From contig NZ_OY762555.1 of assembly GCF_963666015.1 (NCBI RefSeq), forward strand, positions 3,286,001 through 3,350,000: a stretch of DNA of 64,000 nt. The letters are read 5' to 3'. How positions within the stretch are numbered: position 1 is the stretch's first letter; each line of letters opens with the position of its first letter. The DNA is from an uncultured Sphaerochaeta sp. GTDB lineage: Bacteria > Spirochaetota > Spirochaetia > Sphaerochaetales > Sphaerochaetaceae. The position numbers and the translations under genes are program-made. Positions 1-9,154 of the stretch are shown here, one piece after another. The notes below the pieces were generated by a model, which had not been told where the DNA came from, ran no database searches, and saw only the letters and a list, made by a program, of their open reading frames with translations.

Positions 1-1502
1 ACGGTCGTTACCTCAGCAGAGGCAAATACCTTTGAATCGAGATATTCAGAGAGTGTCTCATCCTTCTTTTGGGCCATATAGGCAGCAAGTAGCGCGATGC
101 CCCAAGCCCCACCTTCTCCTGCTGTCTTCAACACTGAGATAGGGGTATGCAGGGCACTTGCCATCATCTTCTGTCCAACTTCCGCTGTCTTGAAGAATCC
201 ACCATGCCCGTTGATGGCGTCAATTGCCACATGTTCCTCTTCAAAGAGAATATCCATACCGATTCTTAGTACCCCAAGCGCCGTAAAGAGTTGGGAACGC
301 ATGAAATTTGCAAGGGTGAAGGAGTTCTTGGTCTCCCTGACAAAGAGAGGTCGTCCTTCATTGATATCAGTCATGGTCTCTCCGCTGATGTAGTTGTACG
401 GGAGGAGCCCCCCGCAATCCTTATCACCTTCCAATGCCTTGAAGAGGAGCTTGTCATAAAATGCTCCCTTGGAAACTGAGAAGCCAAGGGTTTCAACCAC
501 CTCATTGAACAATCGCATCCATGCATCATACTCTCCCGTACAGTTATTGCCATGGCTCATTGCTACCAGTGACCCATCAGGGGTGGTGACCAGGTCAATG
601 AACTTGTTGTAGCTCTTGGAAAGAGGTTTCTCAAGGACAATCATGGCAAAAACGGAAGTGCCAGCAGATACATTACCTGTTCGCTTTGCCACCGAATTGG
701 TTGCAACCATTCCAGTACCTGCATCTCCCTCAGGAGGGCAGAGCGGAATACCTGGTTCCAGTGTACCACTTGGATCGATCAAGGCAGCACCTTGCTTGCT
801 CAATACGCCTGCCTGTTCTCCTGCCGGTAGAATGGAAGGCAGTATCGAGATTAAGTCCCAAGCGTATTTTCGATCTTGAATCTTGTCTGCAAATCGGTCA
901 AGCATTTCAGTATCATAGTATCCGCTTGCTGTATCGATTGGGAACATACCTGAAGCATCCCCGATACCCAGCACTTTCTCTCCGGTAAGTTGCCAGTGGA
1001 CATATCCAGCAAGGGTGGTGAGGAAGGTTATATCTCCCACATGTTCTTCTCCACTGAGAATAGCATGGTAAAGGTGGCTGATGGACCAGCGCTCTGGAAC
1101 AGGATAATCAAAGAGGTCACTCAATTCTTCTGCTGCCTTGGCGGTGATCGTATTTCTCCAGGTTCTGAAGGGGACAAGGAGTTGTCCCTTTTCGTCGAAG
1201 GCAAGATAGCCATGCATCATTGCACTGACACCCATGGATTTTAGTTTTTTCAGTGGGACACCATAGTTGCTCTGAACTTCTTTTTGGAGATTGGCAAAGC
1301 AGGTTGAGATGCCTTTCCATACATCCTCAAGACTATATGTCCAAATTCCATTAAGTAAGGTATTTTCCCAGTCATGCCCCCCTTGGGCGATGGGCTGGTT
1401 TTCCGAGTTGATCAAAACTGCCTTGATTCTTGTGGAACCAAGTTCAATACCGAGCATTGTCTGGCCATTGACAATCTCTTGTGTAATTGCATTCTTCAGC
1501 AT
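1..1502 (-). CDS. FGGY-family carbohydrate kinase, C-terminus cut by window edge
   Basis: About 500 residues are present; the 3' end lies outside the window. FGGY kinases phosphorylate pentoses, hexoses or polyols with ATP. Visible family features are the N-terminal phosphate loop ([15 protein letters not shown]), the segment [13 protein letters not shown], the [12 protein letters not shown] region and the second-domain [15 protein letters not shown]. The length fits the family (about 500-550 aa), so little is missing. The start at 1502 is supported by GGAAGGAGTAGCAC directly before the ATG and a promoter just upstream. The sugar specificity (xylulose, ribulose or another) cannot be read from what is visible. 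Confidence 0.85.
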   Translation of the reverse strand, partial: MLKNAITQEIVNGQTMLGIELGSTRIKAVLINSENQPIAQGGHDWENTLLNGIWTYSLEDVWKGISTCFANLQKEVQSNYGVPLKKLKSMGVSAMMHGYLAFDEKGQLLVPFRTWRNTITAKAAEELSDLFDYPVPERWSISHLYHAILSGEEHVGDITFLTTLAGYVHWQLTGEKVLGIGDASGMFPIDTASGYYDTEMLDRFADKIQDRKYAWDLISILPSILPAGEQAGVLSKQGAALIDPSGTLEPGIPLCPPEGDAGTGMVATNSVAKRTGNVSAGTSVFAMIVLEKPLSKSYNKFIDLVTTPDGSLVAMSHGNNCTGEYDAWMRLFNEVVETLGFSVSKGAFYDKLLFKALEGDKDCGGLLPYNYISGETMTDINEGRPLFVRETKNSFTLANFMRSQLFTALGVLRIGMDILFEEEHVAIDAINGHGGFFKTAEVGQKMMASALHTPISVLKTAGEGGAWGIALLAAYMAQKKDETLSEYLDSKVFASAEVTT

Positions 1503-1520
1503 GTGCTACTCCTTCCGATA

Positions 1521-1549
1521 ATTATAGCCTGTATAGCAGATTATGAAAA
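1521..1549 (-). promoter_or_regulatory. Promoter of the FGGY kinase gene
   Basis: On the minus strand TTTTCA, a 17-bp spacer and a perfect TATAAT precede the kinase gene, with the -10 box 18 bp before its start codon and an AAGGAG site between them. Confidence 0.6.
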
Positions 1550-1565
1550 GTGTTGAAACAAAGAA

Positions 1566-1593
1566 ACAGCGGAAGATTAATCTCTTCCGCTGT
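1566..1593 (-). terminator. Terminator of the glgA-glgC operon
   Basis: An 11-bp perfect stem (ACAGCGGAAGA and its complement) with a 6-nt loop, followed on the minus strand by TTTCTTTG. It lies 20 bp after the glgC stop and before the kinase promoter. Confidence 0.7.
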
Positions 1594-1613
1594 GTAGAAA
1601 TATCTATGTGCTA

Positions 1614-2909
1614 TTACATTACCGTTCCATTTTTAATGATGGCATTCTTATTGATGACAATAATCCCATCATGAATGGAATACATGGCAAAATCCCCTTC
1701 CTGGCGCGGGATGTCGTCAATTCCTATACGGCATCCATCACCGATACGGGCATTCTGGTCGATGATGGCTTTTCGGATAATGGTTCCTCTACCGATACCT
1801 ATGTTGGGAATGCCTTTCTTCGCATTCTCGGCTTTCTGTTCCTGTGTCTCATAGAACGAGGCCCCCATACAATAGACACCATCAAGGGATGCACCGGATT
1901 CGATAATGGTACGAACACCAATGATTGAGTTTACAATGTAGGCGTTGGTTATGATCGATCCCTCACTGGTAAGTGAGTTCGAGATATTGCAGAAATTCAC
2001 TTTCGTTGCAGGCAAGTGTCTGCGATGGGTGTAGATCGGCATTCTTTCATCATAGAAGTTGAACTGTGGGTTGATCGAGGCAAGGTCAAGATTGGTCTCA
2101 TAGAATGCCTTGATCGTTCCAATATCCTCCCAGAACCCATCAAAGAGGTACGTGGCAACCTTCCGTTGCTTGATGACATCGGGAATGATCTCTCTTCCAA
2201 AATCAGTCTTGTCATTGTTCAGTACTTCTTCCATCGTCTGTGCATTGAAAATGTAGATGCCCATGCTTGCAAGGTACTCATTGCTATGACCTACATGTAC
2301 TCCCAAGGAAGAGAACATGAATTCATCACCAACTTTATATTCACTGATATCCAGATCGATGGCTGGTTTCTCGTAGAAGTCGGTAATCATTCCTTCCTTG
2401 TCACAGCCGATGATACCCAATCCTGTTGCCTGTTCTCTGCTGATGGGCTTTGATGCAATGGTCAGTTCAGCACCACTCTTGATATGTCTGTCGAGCATTT
2501 GTCCAAGGTCCATTCGATAGAGCTGGTCTCCACTGAGAATGATGTAGTAATCGGCATTTTGGTCGTGGAAGTGTTTCATGTTCTTGCGAACAGCATCAGC
2601 GGTACCTTGATACCAGGTATCAGTTTGATTAGTCTGCTCTGCAGCAAGTATCTCGACAAATCCGTTGGAGAATGTATCGAAGATATATGTATTGGATATA
2701 TGGTTGTGCAGGGATGCGGAGTTGAACTGTGTGAGGATGTAAATCTGCCTGATTTCACTGTTGATACAGTTTGAAATTGGAATATCCACCAATCGATACT
2801 TTCCAGCAAAGGGTACTGCAGGTTTGGCACGGTCCATGGTAAGAGGATACAGTCTGGTGCCTTTTCCCCCTCCAAGTACAATCGCAATCGTTTTTTCTCT
2901 AGTTCGCAT
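1614..2909 (-). CDS. glgC: Glucose-1-phosphate adenylyltransferase (ADP-glucose pyrophosphorylase)
   Basis: 431 aa. Makes ADP-glucose from ATP and glucose-1-phosphate, the committed step of bacterial glycogen synthesis, in the cytosol. The N-terminal nucleotidyltransferase domain shows GGGKGTRLYPLT (residues about 13-24) and KPAVPFAGKYRLVDIPISN; the C-terminal part has the left-handed beta-helix hexapeptide pattern (for example VNSIIGVRTIIESGASLDG). Length is normal for the family. It starts 1 bp after the glgA stop, so both are one operon delivering substrate to GlgA. A stem-loop terminator follows. Family GlgC enzymes are usually controlled allosterically by glycolytic metabolites; nothing here shows which effector is used. 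Confidence 0.97.
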   Translation of the reverse strand: MRTREKTIAIVLGGGKGTRLYPLTMDRAKPAVPFAGKYRLVDIPISNCINSEIRQIYILTQFNSASLHNHISNTYIFDTFSNGFVEILAAEQTNQTDTWYQGTADAVRKNMKHFHDQNADYYIILSGDQLYRMDLGQMLDRHIKSGAELTIASKPISREQATGLGIIGCDKEGMITDFYEKPAIDLDISEYKVGDEFMFSSLGVHVGHSNEYLASMGIYIFNAQTMEEVLNNDKTDFGREIIPDVIKQRKVATYLFDGFWEDIGTIKAFYETNLDLASINPQFNFYDERMPIYTHRRHLPATKVNFCNISNSLTSEGSIITNAYIVNSIIGVRTIIESGASLDGVYCMGASFYETQEQKAENAKKGIPNIGIGRGTIIRKAIIDQNARIGDGCRIGIDDIPRQEGDFAMYSIHDGIIVINKNAIIKNGTVM

Positions 2910-2910
2910 G

Positions 2911-4365
2911 TTATTTCCCCCTTAAGCTGGATCTATATACTGTTTGATATGCCTTGGCCGACCGCTCCCATGAACTGTCCCAAAGCATGCATCGTTCTCG
3001 AATGGTCTGAAGCGTTTTTGGACCCTTCTCCCACCAATGTATTGCCCTTTCAACTGCCTCAAGTATACCACGAGCGCTTATACTCTCAAAGAGAATGCCG
3101 GTGCCCTCGATTGGATTCTCATCCAGGTCAATGATACTGTCGGCTAGACCTCCTGTTTTTCTGGCAACCGGCAATGTGCCATAACGGAGGCTATACAGTT
3201 GGTTGAGCCCGCAAGGTTCATAACGGCTGGGCATCAGGAAAAAGTCAGCACCTGCTTCAAGACGGTGGGCTGCCTTGTTGCTGAAGAGGATATTCACTGA
3301 GAGATTTTCATATTGCTCCCCAAGTTCACGGAGCTTTATTTCCATCGCAGAGTCACCAGTCCCTATGAGGATCATCTGCATAGTATGCTCTTGCAACATC
3401 TGTTCCAGGGCACAAGGAGATCCTTCAAGTAATTCGACAAATCCTTTCTGTTCGGCAAGTCGGCTGATCATGGCAAAAAGTGGTATGGTGGGGTCCTTTT
3501 GTAGATTAAATTCCTCTTGCAATTCTGCTTTGATGACCTGCTTCCCTTGTTGAGAATGTGCAGAGAAATGATGTTCAATGAAGGGGTCTGTCTCAGGATT
3601 CCACTCATCTGGATCAATACCATTGATAATACCATCCAAGACGTCTGAGCGCTCAGTGAGCAGTTCATCCAAAAAGCAACCATACTCTTTGCTTTGGATT
3701 TCTTTCGCATAGGTTGGGCTGACGGTAGTGATACGATCGGCAAATTCCAAACCGGTTTTCAACATATTGGTGCGCTTGGTTGGCTTCTGTCCACTGAACA
3801 TCCTCTCATCAGGTGTGATGTCTGTGCTGAGTAGCTCCAAACGAGAGAATTCACCCTGATAGGCCAGATTGTGAATTGTCATTACACTTTTGGTTTTCTG
3901 GAAAAACGGATCATCATGCAAAGAGAGGAGATAGGGAAGGAATCCACATGTCCAATCATGACAATGCATAATATCGACTTTCCATTCGAGGAGTTTGCAG
4001 AGCAATAAGGCAGCCTTATTTAATATAGTGAAACGTTTTAGGTTGTCGTGGTACGGAGTAAAAGAGGTATCTCCATAAATTCCCTTTCTGTCCGTGTAAT
4101 AAGGGTGTTCTACGAAGTAATATGTTACCTTTCCAAGATGGGTCTCGCAAAAAGTAACTTTTTCCGTGCTTCCCAGAAGAGAGACCTCTCCTTGAAACGG
4201 TAACTCGGTGAAGGATGTTCTATCAACACTCCCATAAAGAGGAAGCACTACTCGGACCTCTTCACCAACCATGGCGAGGGCTCCCGATAGTGCCCCAACT
4301 ACGTCTGCAAGCCCCCCCGATTTTGAGAAAGGGACAGATTCACTCGATACCATACAAATATTCAT
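2911..4365 (-). CDS. glgA: Glycogen synthase (ADP-glucose type)
   Basis: 484 aa, GT5 family, GT-B fold. Transfers glucose from ADP-glucose to the non-reducing end of alpha-1,4-glucan. The family N-terminus with the ADP-glucose-binding KSGGLADVVG motif (residues about 15-24) is clear, as is the C-terminal nucleotide-binding half with MPSRYEPCGLNQLYSLRYGT (about 378-397). The start MNICMVSSE matches family starts. There is no usable Shine-Dalgarno before the ATG, and the -10-like TCTAAT sits only 6 nt upstream, so the transcript may begin at or near the start codon. First gene of the glgA-glgC operon. Confidence 0.97.
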   Translation of the reverse strand: MNICMVSSESVPFSKSGGLADVVGALSGALAMVGEEVRVVLPLYGSVDRTSFTELPFQGEVSLLGSTEKVTFCETHLGKVTYYFVEHPYYTDRKGIYGDTSFTPYHDNLKRFTILNKAALLLCKLLEWKVDIMHCHDWTCGFLPYLLSLHDDPFFQKTKSVMTIHNLAYQGEFSRLELLSTDITPDERMFSGQKPTKRTNMLKTGLEFADRITTVSPTYAKEIQSKEYGCFLDELLTERSDVLDGIINGIDPDEWNPETDPFIEHHFSAHSQQGKQVIKAELQEEFNLQKDPTIPLFAMISRLAEQKGFVELLEGSPCALEQMLQEHTMQMILIGTGDSAMEIKLRELGEQYENLSVNILFSNKAAHRLEAGADFFLMPSRYEPCGLNQLYSLRYGTLPVARKTGGLADSIIDLDENPIEGTGILFESISARGILEAVERAIHWWEKGPKTLQTIRERCMLWDSSWERSAKAYQTVYRSSLRGK

Positions 4366-4371
4366 GCCTCA

Positions 4372-4401
4372 ATTAGAACACTAAGGCTATGTCATCGTCA
4401 A
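4372..4401 (-). promoter_or_regulatory. Putative promoter of glgA-glgC (possibly leaderless)
   Basis: Minus strand TTGACG, 18 bp, TCTAAT (or 17 bp to TTCTAA). Only six bases separate the -10 from the glgA ATG, which places +1 at the start codon. Confidence 0.5.
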
Positions 4402-4437
4402 GGAGATTTGTGTGATATATGAGTTAGGAAATGCACC

Positions 4438-5376
4438 CTATCGGTATGCATTTCCCTCTAATTCGTCAATATACTCACTTGCACAGTGGGCAGCAATTGC
4501 TCCATCACTGGCTGCTGTTACCAACTGTCTGAATACCGTGTCTCTCACATCTCCTACAGCATATAGGCCGGGGACAGAGGTCTCCATACGCTCGTTGGTG
4601 GGGATATAACCGCTCTCATCGAGCACACTCTTGTCAAGGAGTTCTGTCTGAGGAATCATTCCAACGAAGATGAAGACAGCATCAAATTCACGTTCATACT
4701 GCTTGTCATTTGCCAAGTCATTGAGCAGGACAGAGGTGACTTTCTCCCCATCTCCGTTGATGCGCTCAACGGTGTGCTGCATGACAATTTCGACGTTCTT
4801 GTTACGCTCAATCTGCTCAACCAGATGATCTTGTGCCCTGAAACGGTCCTTACGGTGAATCAAAGTGATGTGTTCACTGAGTTTGGAAAGATAGATGGCA
4901 TCAGTAAGAGCGGTATCACCGCCACCCACCACCAAGATTCTCTTACCCTTGAAGAAAGGTCCATCACAAGTGCCACAATAGGAGACACCCTTGCCGTTGT
5001 ACTTTTCTTCACCTTCAACTCCCAGGTGACGGTGCTTCGCTCCTGTAGCAAAGATTACAGCCCTTGCCTGATAGGTTTCCCCATCAGTGGTCTCTGCAGT
5101 GAATACCTCGCCCTCTTTCTTGAGTGAGGAGACCGTGGCATAGACAAGATTTGCACCAAAAGCCTCTGCCTGGGCATGGAACTTCATGCCAATTTCATAG
5201 CCGCTGATCGGCTTATCAAAACCGGGATAGTTCTCGATCATATCGATGTACATGGTCTGTCCACCTGGAGCAATAGACTCCAACAGGGTAACTGAGCGAC
5301 CAGCACGTGCTGCGTATTGGGCTGCGGACATTCCTGCAACCCCTGATCCAATGATCAGTACATCTTGTTCAATCAT
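4438..5376 (-). CDS. trxB: Thioredoxin reductase
   Basis: 312 aa, low-molecular-weight bacterial type. Uses NADPH to reduce thioredoxin through FAD and a redox-active disulfide. Visible parts are the FAD-binding GSGVAGMSAAQYAARAG near the N-terminus, the active-site CGTC within SYCGTCDGPFF (cysteines about 134 and 137), the NADPH-binding VVGGGDTALTDAIYL, and the C-terminal FAD motif GLYAVGDVRDTVFRQL. Most homologues have CAVC or CATC, so CGTC is a mild variant. The start overlaps the end of tsaB by 8 bp and is preceded by TTGGAGGTTTCAC. It ends an operon of overlapping genes (TPR, tsaE, tsaB, trxB). Confidence 0.95.
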   Translation of the reverse strand: MIEQDVLIIGSGVAGMSAAQYAARAGRSVTLLESIAPGGQTMYIDMIENYPGFDKPISGYEIGMKFHAQAEAFGANLVYATVSSLKKEGEVFTAETTDGETYQARAVIFATGAKHRHLGVEGEEKYNGKGVSYCGTCDGPFFKGKRILVVGGGDTALTDAIYLSKLSEHITLIHRKDRFRAQDHLVEQIERNKNVEIVMQHTVERINGDGEKVTSVLLNDLANDKQYEREFDAVFIFVGMIPQTELLDKSVLDESGYIPTNERMETSVPGLYAVGDVRDTVFRQLVTAASDGAIAAHCASEYIDELEGNAYR

Positions 5377-6082
5377 GTGAAACCTCCAAAGAATGGATTA
5401 ACTGTTGTAATGCAATTTCAGCGTCACTTTTTCGCACATAGGAAGGACCTTTTCCCACGTCGTCACTACCTTGCTCCAGATACTGCTTCCTTCCCCTCTC
5501 TGCAAGTACCAGAGCCAGATTTGCACCAGCACTGGTCTCCACGAGTATGTTCTTTCGTGCTGCTTCACTGAGCTTGCTGGCAAGCAGTGGAGCATCAATG
5601 CCGGTAAGTAGCACGGAAGGATATCCAGCAAGCAACTGTTCGATCTGCTGGACAGTGACATCAAGATCTTCACTTTTACGTTGTCCATCTACAAATAGCG
5701 CTGCATAGAAGCGCTGTTTTTTCGCATCGATAGTTGCAAGTACTGCTCCAGGGTACATGTTGACGCACCCTTGGTAGACATCCAGAGTTGGGACGGACAC
5801 CAAGGGTTTGCCTGTTGCAAGAGAGATACCTTTGAGGGTGCTCATCGCAATTCTGAGCCCAGTGAAAGAGCCGGGTCCGCTGGTACATACCAGCAAGTCA
5901 ATATCTTTTACATCGATGTTGCATCGGCCACAGAGCTCAAGAATCCTGGGGATCAGCAACTCAGAATGTTTGTTCCCCAATGTGGCTGCACTCGTTTCAT
6001 AGAAAACAGGCTTGTCTTCTTCAAATCGGACAAGCGCAAGGTGCATAACTGCTGTTGCAGTGTCACATGCAAGAACATTCAT
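5369..6082 (-). CDS. tsaB: tRNA threonylcarbamoyladenosine biosynthesis protein TsaB
   Basis: 237 aa, YeaZ family, ASKHA fold. TsaB is the non-catalytic partner of TsaD and TsaE in making t6A at position 37 of ANN-decoding tRNAs. The N-terminus MNVLACDTATAVMHLAL and the segment TSGPGSFTGLRIAMSTLKG (residues about 69-87) are diagnostic. It overlaps tsaE by 4 bp upstream and trxB by 8 bp downstream. TsaD, the catalytic partner, is not in this window. Confidence 0.95.
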   Translation of the reverse strand: MNVLACDTATAVMHLALVRFEEDKPVFYETSAATLGNKHSELLIPRILELCGRCNIDVKDIDLLVCTSGPGSFTGLRIAMSTLKGISLATGKPLVSVPTLDVYQGCVNMYPGAVLATIDAKKQRFYAALFVDGQRKSEDLDVTVQQIEQLLAGYPSVLLTGIDAPLLASKLSEAARKNILVETSAGANLALVLAERGRKQYLEQGSDDVGKGPSYVRKSDAEIALQQLIHSLEVSHD

Positions 6083-6498
6083 AGCTGGACCCCTTCAAGG
6101 GTGATGATTCTTTCTTGATTAGGCATAATTCTAATATGCACAAAAATTGTTGAATCGGGAAGCAACTCCTCAACCTTTTCGCTCCACTCTATGAGGGTGA
6201 CTCCCTTTCCATAGAGCAGTTCCTCCCCACCGATCATCTCAAACTCTTCAATGCCTTCGATACGGTAGAGATCCATATGGTAAAGAGGAAGTGATCCTTC
6301 ATACTCCTGGATAAGTGTGAAGGTTGGGCTGACAATGGATTCCCCAATTCCCAATCCTTCCGCAAGACCCTTGGCGAATACGGTTTTCCCAGACCCGAGA
6401 CTACCGCGTAAGGAGATAACTGTGCCAGGCTTGCATTGCTTTGCTATGCTTTTGCCAAGGTTCCTCGTCTCCTCTTCACAGTGGGTGGTGACGGTCAT
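6079..6498 (-). CDS. tsaE: tRNA threonylcarbamoyladenosine biosynthesis ATPase TsaE
   Basis: 139 aa, P-loop ATPase that drives the t6A complex. The Walker A motif is GSLGSGKTVFAKGLAEGLG (residues about 32-50), followed by the family motifs SPTFTLIQEY, HMDLYRIE and LIEWSEKVEELLP. Preceded by GAGGAGCG and overlapping the upstream TPR gene by 4 bp and tsaB by 4 bp, so translation is probably coupled. Confidence 0.95.
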   Translation of the reverse strand: MTVTTHCEEETRNLGKSIAKQCKPGTVISLRGSLGSGKTVFAKGLAEGLGIGESIVSPTFTLIQEYEGSLPLYHMDLYRIEGIEEFEMIGGEELLYGKGVTLIEWSEKVEELLPDSTIFVHIRIMPNQERIITLEGVQL

Positions 6499-7754
6499 CG
6501 CTCCTCATCCTCCAGGGAAAAAGAGGCCTCAATGTCGTCGGTCTCTTCCTTTCCTTGAATGGAGAAGGGGTGTTCTCCATTGCTTTGTGTGATGACTTCT
6601 TCTGCGCTGACAAGCTCTTCTACAACAGGGGAGGAGAGGATCTCTCCACTCTGGTTCTGGTAGTCCTTCATCAGCTGGATGATCACAGGATCATTTGGGT
6701 CGATGCCGCGGGCCATCTCGAGAAACTTTCGAGCTTCATCAAGTTCCCCATCCTTGAGATGGAGGTAGGCGAGGTTGCTCACCAGCGTAATATTATCATC
6801 ATCAAGGTCTACTGCGGTATTGAGGTAGGTCTTAGCGAGTTCTGGTTTCCCTGTTTCAATGCTGCAGAGTGCAAGTTCATTATAGATGTCACTGCTTCCT
6901 TTTGTCCAAGCAAGGGCTTGTACTAATGCTTCTTCAGCTTCATGGAAGCGCGAAAGGCGTCTAAGTGCCCACCCTTTGAGAAACCATGCATTCCAGACCT
7001 TTGGATTGTCCTTGATATATGATGCCAAAAGTCCCAGTGCTTTCTCTTCATCATTCATCTGGATTGCATCATAGGCCTGCATGAGGTTTGCATCATTATT
7101 GAGCTTGGTTTTAATGTCTTTCATGATGTTCATGACATGCTTTTTTTTCTCGCCTTCTTCAGCAAGCTCAAGATACTGGTCAAGGTACTCCCCAGCAAGT
7201 TCTACATTCCCTTGGTAAAGGTGGAAGAATCCTATTTCGCTATAGAGTGAGGCATCTTCACCTACTACTTCCAGTCCTTCATGCAGGATGTTGATCATCT
7301 TCTGCTGATAGAGATCATAGACCTCCCCTTTCTCACTATCCTGGATAGCCATCCTGCTGTAGAGAGTTGCCAAGTTGATGAACGAAGCACTTTGTGGTGC
7401 GAGGCGGATCACCGAGAGGAAAAGTTCTTCAGCAAAGGTGTAGTTGCCTTTCTTTTCTTGGGCAATTGCTGCTAAGGTAAGCTCCTCGGGAGCGTCTGGT
7501 TGAACTGCAAGTATAAAATCACGGTAGTACGATGCGTGTTCGTGCTCCCAGTTGAAAGCGATGATTTTCAACATTCCCGCTACAATCAGCTCAATGGAGA
7601 TTTCGGTCGTTGCATCAATCTGGGTCTTCCCATCGGGAAGTTGAACCGGAATCTTGATGGAACTATCGACGTGAAAATCACCAATGTCTCGTTCCATTGA
7701 GGAGGGGAGGGAGATAAAGATACATTGCTTCAAAGGATCTTGTTTTTCTGGCAT
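6495..7754 (-). CDS. Tetratricopeptide-repeat protein
   Basis: 419 aa with no signal peptide or membrane segment. The middle and C-terminal parts (about residues 100-365) are successive TPR units, for example the repeats around ASFINLATLYSRM, ASLYSEIGFFHLYQGN, VWNAWFLKGWALRRLSRFHE, SDIYNELALCSIETGKPELA and LVSNLAYLHLKDGELDEA. TPR domains scaffold protein-protein contacts. The N-terminal 90 residues are not TPR, and the last 50 are acidic and low complexity. First gene of the operon with tsaE-tsaB-trxB; its specific partner is unknown. The 6S RNA gene lies 26 bp upstream. Confidence 0.8.
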   Translation of the reverse strand: MPEKQDPLKQCIFISLPSSMERDIGDFHVDSSIKIPVQLPDGKTQIDATTEISIELIVAGMLKIIAFNWEHEHASYYRDFILAVQPDAPEELTLAAIAQEKKGNYTFAEELFLSVIRLAPQSASFINLATLYSRMAIQDSEKGEVYDLYQQKMINILHEGLEVVGEDASLYSEIGFFHLYQGNVELAGEYLDQYLELAEEGEKKKHVMNIMKDIKTKLNNDANLMQAYDAIQMNDEEKALGLLASYIKDNPKVWNAWFLKGWALRRLSRFHEAEEALVQALAWTKGSSDIYNELALCSIETGKPELAKTYLNTAVDLDDDNITLVSNLAYLHLKDGELDEARKFLEMARGIDPNDPVIIQLMKDYQNQSGEILSSPVVEELVSAEEVITQSNGEHPFSIQGKEETDDIEASFSLEDEER

Positions 7755-7780
7755 GAATTATTTATTCCTGTATGCAAGAG

Positions 7781-7966
7781 AAAACCTGCGGTGCCGTACC
7801 CGGAGATTGCTCTTGAACCTTTGGTTCAAGTGGGAAACCAGTTTGGCTGAAAATTCTGTTCCGTTAAACTCACAAGGAAGTTGGATCAATGCAAATCAGC
7901 TATGCCGCATCCCGTTTGTGTATGTTGAGCCAAGAGACTATGGCTCCAAGCGTACACCGCAGGAAA
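7781..7966 (-). ncRNA. ssrS: 6S RNA
   Basis: No protein fits this gap, but the minus strand has the parts of a 6S RNA, the regulator that binds the sigma70 RNA polymerase holoenzyme. The ends pair perfectly: CCTGCGGTG at 7963-7955 with CACCGCAGG at 7793-7785. Near the 3' side is the conserved hairpin CTTGAACCAAAGGTTCAAG, almost identical to the CUUGAACCAAGGGUUCAAGG arm of E. coli 6S RNA, and on the 5' side AGTCTCTTGGCTCA resembles the E. coli AGUCCCCUGAGCC segment. Size (about 180-186 nt) is right. Exact ends are approximate. It sits between a coiled-coil gene and the TPR operon on the same strand. Confidence 0.88.
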
Positions 7967-8052
7967 ATAACTTGTCAAATATCAGAGCAGGTGTCTGCTA
8001 CACCTACATCGTACAATAAGAACCCACTTTGTAAAAGGGGGCATAGATAATA

Positions 8053-8076
8053 AAACGGGACCCGTAGGCCCCGTTT
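8053..8076 (-). terminator. Terminator of the infC-rpmI-rplT operon
   Basis: Minus-strand stem AAACGGGGCC pairing with GGTCCCGTTT (one G-U) around a UACG tetraloop, followed by TATTATC. A second small hairpin (GTCCAA, ACAC loop, TTGGAC; 8085-8100) lies between it and the stop codon of the coiled-coil gene. Confidence 0.75.
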
Positions 8077-8105
8077 ACGACAGTGTCCAAACACTTGGAC
8101 AAGGA

Positions 8106-8462
8106 TCAGAGAGAGGGACTGTCCTCAAGAAGGGCATCCAGGTCGACTTCCTCATCAATGAGGGCATCACCACTGGTGAATCCATCTGCAGCTTCCAACT
8201 CAATCTGAGCATCATCTAGGAGGGGAACATCATCCAGTCCTTCGATGGTAGACAGATTGTCCATGGCGTTTGCAATACTATCTTCAATAAGTTTGTTGCT
8301 CGTCTGGAAACTCTCAACGTACTCTTCAAGCTCAGCATTGTGTGCATGTACTAAATCAAACTTTTCCTGCAACTCTTTCTTCTCCTTGCGGAGCATTGCA
8401 ATCAGGCCTGCAGCCTTCTTGGTTCGCAGTTCAAGCATTTTTACCGAATCGACAACTGACAT
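8106..8462 (-). CDS. Small acidic coiled-coil protein, ZapB-like
   Basis: 118 aa. Residues about 5-70 form a heptad-patterned coiled coil (ELRTKKAAGLIAMLRKEKKE and LVHAHNAELEEYVESF); the last 45 residues are strongly acidic. No signal peptide or catalytic motif. Size and coiled coil recall ZapB-type division factors, but this is resemblance only. It is the last gene of infC-rpmI-rplT, 37 bp after rplT, and the 6S RNA gene lies further along the same strand. In E. coli ssrS lies beside zapA, so the neighbourhood is suggestive. Confidence 0.6.
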   Translation of the reverse strand: MSVVDSVKMLELRTKKAAGLIAMLRKEKKELQEKFDLVHAHNAELEEYVESFQTSNKLIEDSIANAMDNLSTIEGLDDVPLLDDAQIELEAADGFTSGDALIDEEVDLDALLEDSPSL

Positions 8463-8499
8463 GGTTCCTCCTTACAGCATTTGGACGATTTGCCAGGAT

Positions 8500-8859
8500 T
8501 TAGTTCTCCAAGGCAACCTTGACCTGTGCAACGAGAGCAGAGAATGCAGCCTTGTCTTCAATAGCCATATTGGAGAGGGCCTTTCTGTTGATCTCGATGT
8601 TGGCAAGTTTCATGCCATGCATGAACTGGGAGTAGTTGAGACCCTCAGCGTGCACAGCTGCGTTGATTCTTGCAATCCAGAGCTTGCGGAAATCCCGTTT
8701 TCGCTCTTTACGACCGCGATAGGCATACTGCCCAGCCTTTGCAACTGCGTCTTTAGCAACACGGTTGTTTGTGCTTCTGCGACCATAATAACCTTTGGCC
8801 AGCTCAAGAATCTTCTTTCTTCTGTCTTTGTGTTTCGTTCCGTCTACTGCTCTAGGCAT
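8500..8859 (-). CDS. rplT: 50S ribosomal protein L20
   Basis: 119 aa, normal length. Binds 23S rRNA early in 50S assembly, and in many bacteria represses its own operon by binding mRNA. The N-terminus MPRAVDGTKHKDRRKKILE, the basic YYGRRSTNNRVAKDAV and the core FRKLWIARINAAVHAEGLNY are diagnostic. Preceded by GGAGGGTG. It follows rpmI by 12 bp in the classic infC-rpmI-rplT order. Confidence 0.98.
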   Translation of the reverse strand: MPRAVDGTKHKDRRKKILELAKGYYGRRSTNNRVAKDAVAKAGQYAYRGRKERKRDFRKLWIARINAAVHAEGLNYSQFMHGMKLANIEINRKALSNMAIEDKAAFSALVAQVKVALEN

Positions 8860-8871
8860 ATCCCACCCTCC

Positions 8872-9069
8872 TTACGCGTATGGAAGCATCGATTTAGCTC
8901 GTTTTGCTTCCATGTCTGCTAGGATTCCAGTTGCACGCAGGTTGGCCTTGCGCTTGCTGCTCTTCTTGGTGAGGATATGGCGAAGACCCTGCTTTTTATA
9001 GCGGACCTTTCCAGTTCCAGTCACACGGTACCGCTTTGCAGCGGATTTTCTTGTTTTCATCTTGGGCAT
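8872..9069 (-). CDS. rpmI: 50S ribosomal protein L35
   Basis: 65 aa. The start at 9069 gives [20 protein letters not shown], the universal L35 N-terminus; the longer in-frame reading from 9204 runs back through the infC coding end and is not used. The GAAGGTGCAAT sequence before the start is a reasonable ribosome-binding site. Between infC and rplT in the conserved operon. Confidence 0.97.
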   Translation of the reverse strand: MPKMKTRKSAAKRYRVTGTGKVRYKKQGLRHILTKKSSKRKANLRATGILADMEAKRAKSMLPYA

Positions 9070-9154
9070 TGTATTGCACCTTCCATTCTTGCGCTCGCAA
9101 GGAACAAGAACCCCTTGGAGCTGCATATTCACCATCCCATGCGGGATACTGTTA

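Noticed and set aside
7684..8019. Plus-strand open frame of 111 codons in the gap before the coiled-coil gene.
   Set aside because: It runs antisense through the 6S RNA and into the TPR gene and has no ribosome-binding site or family match.
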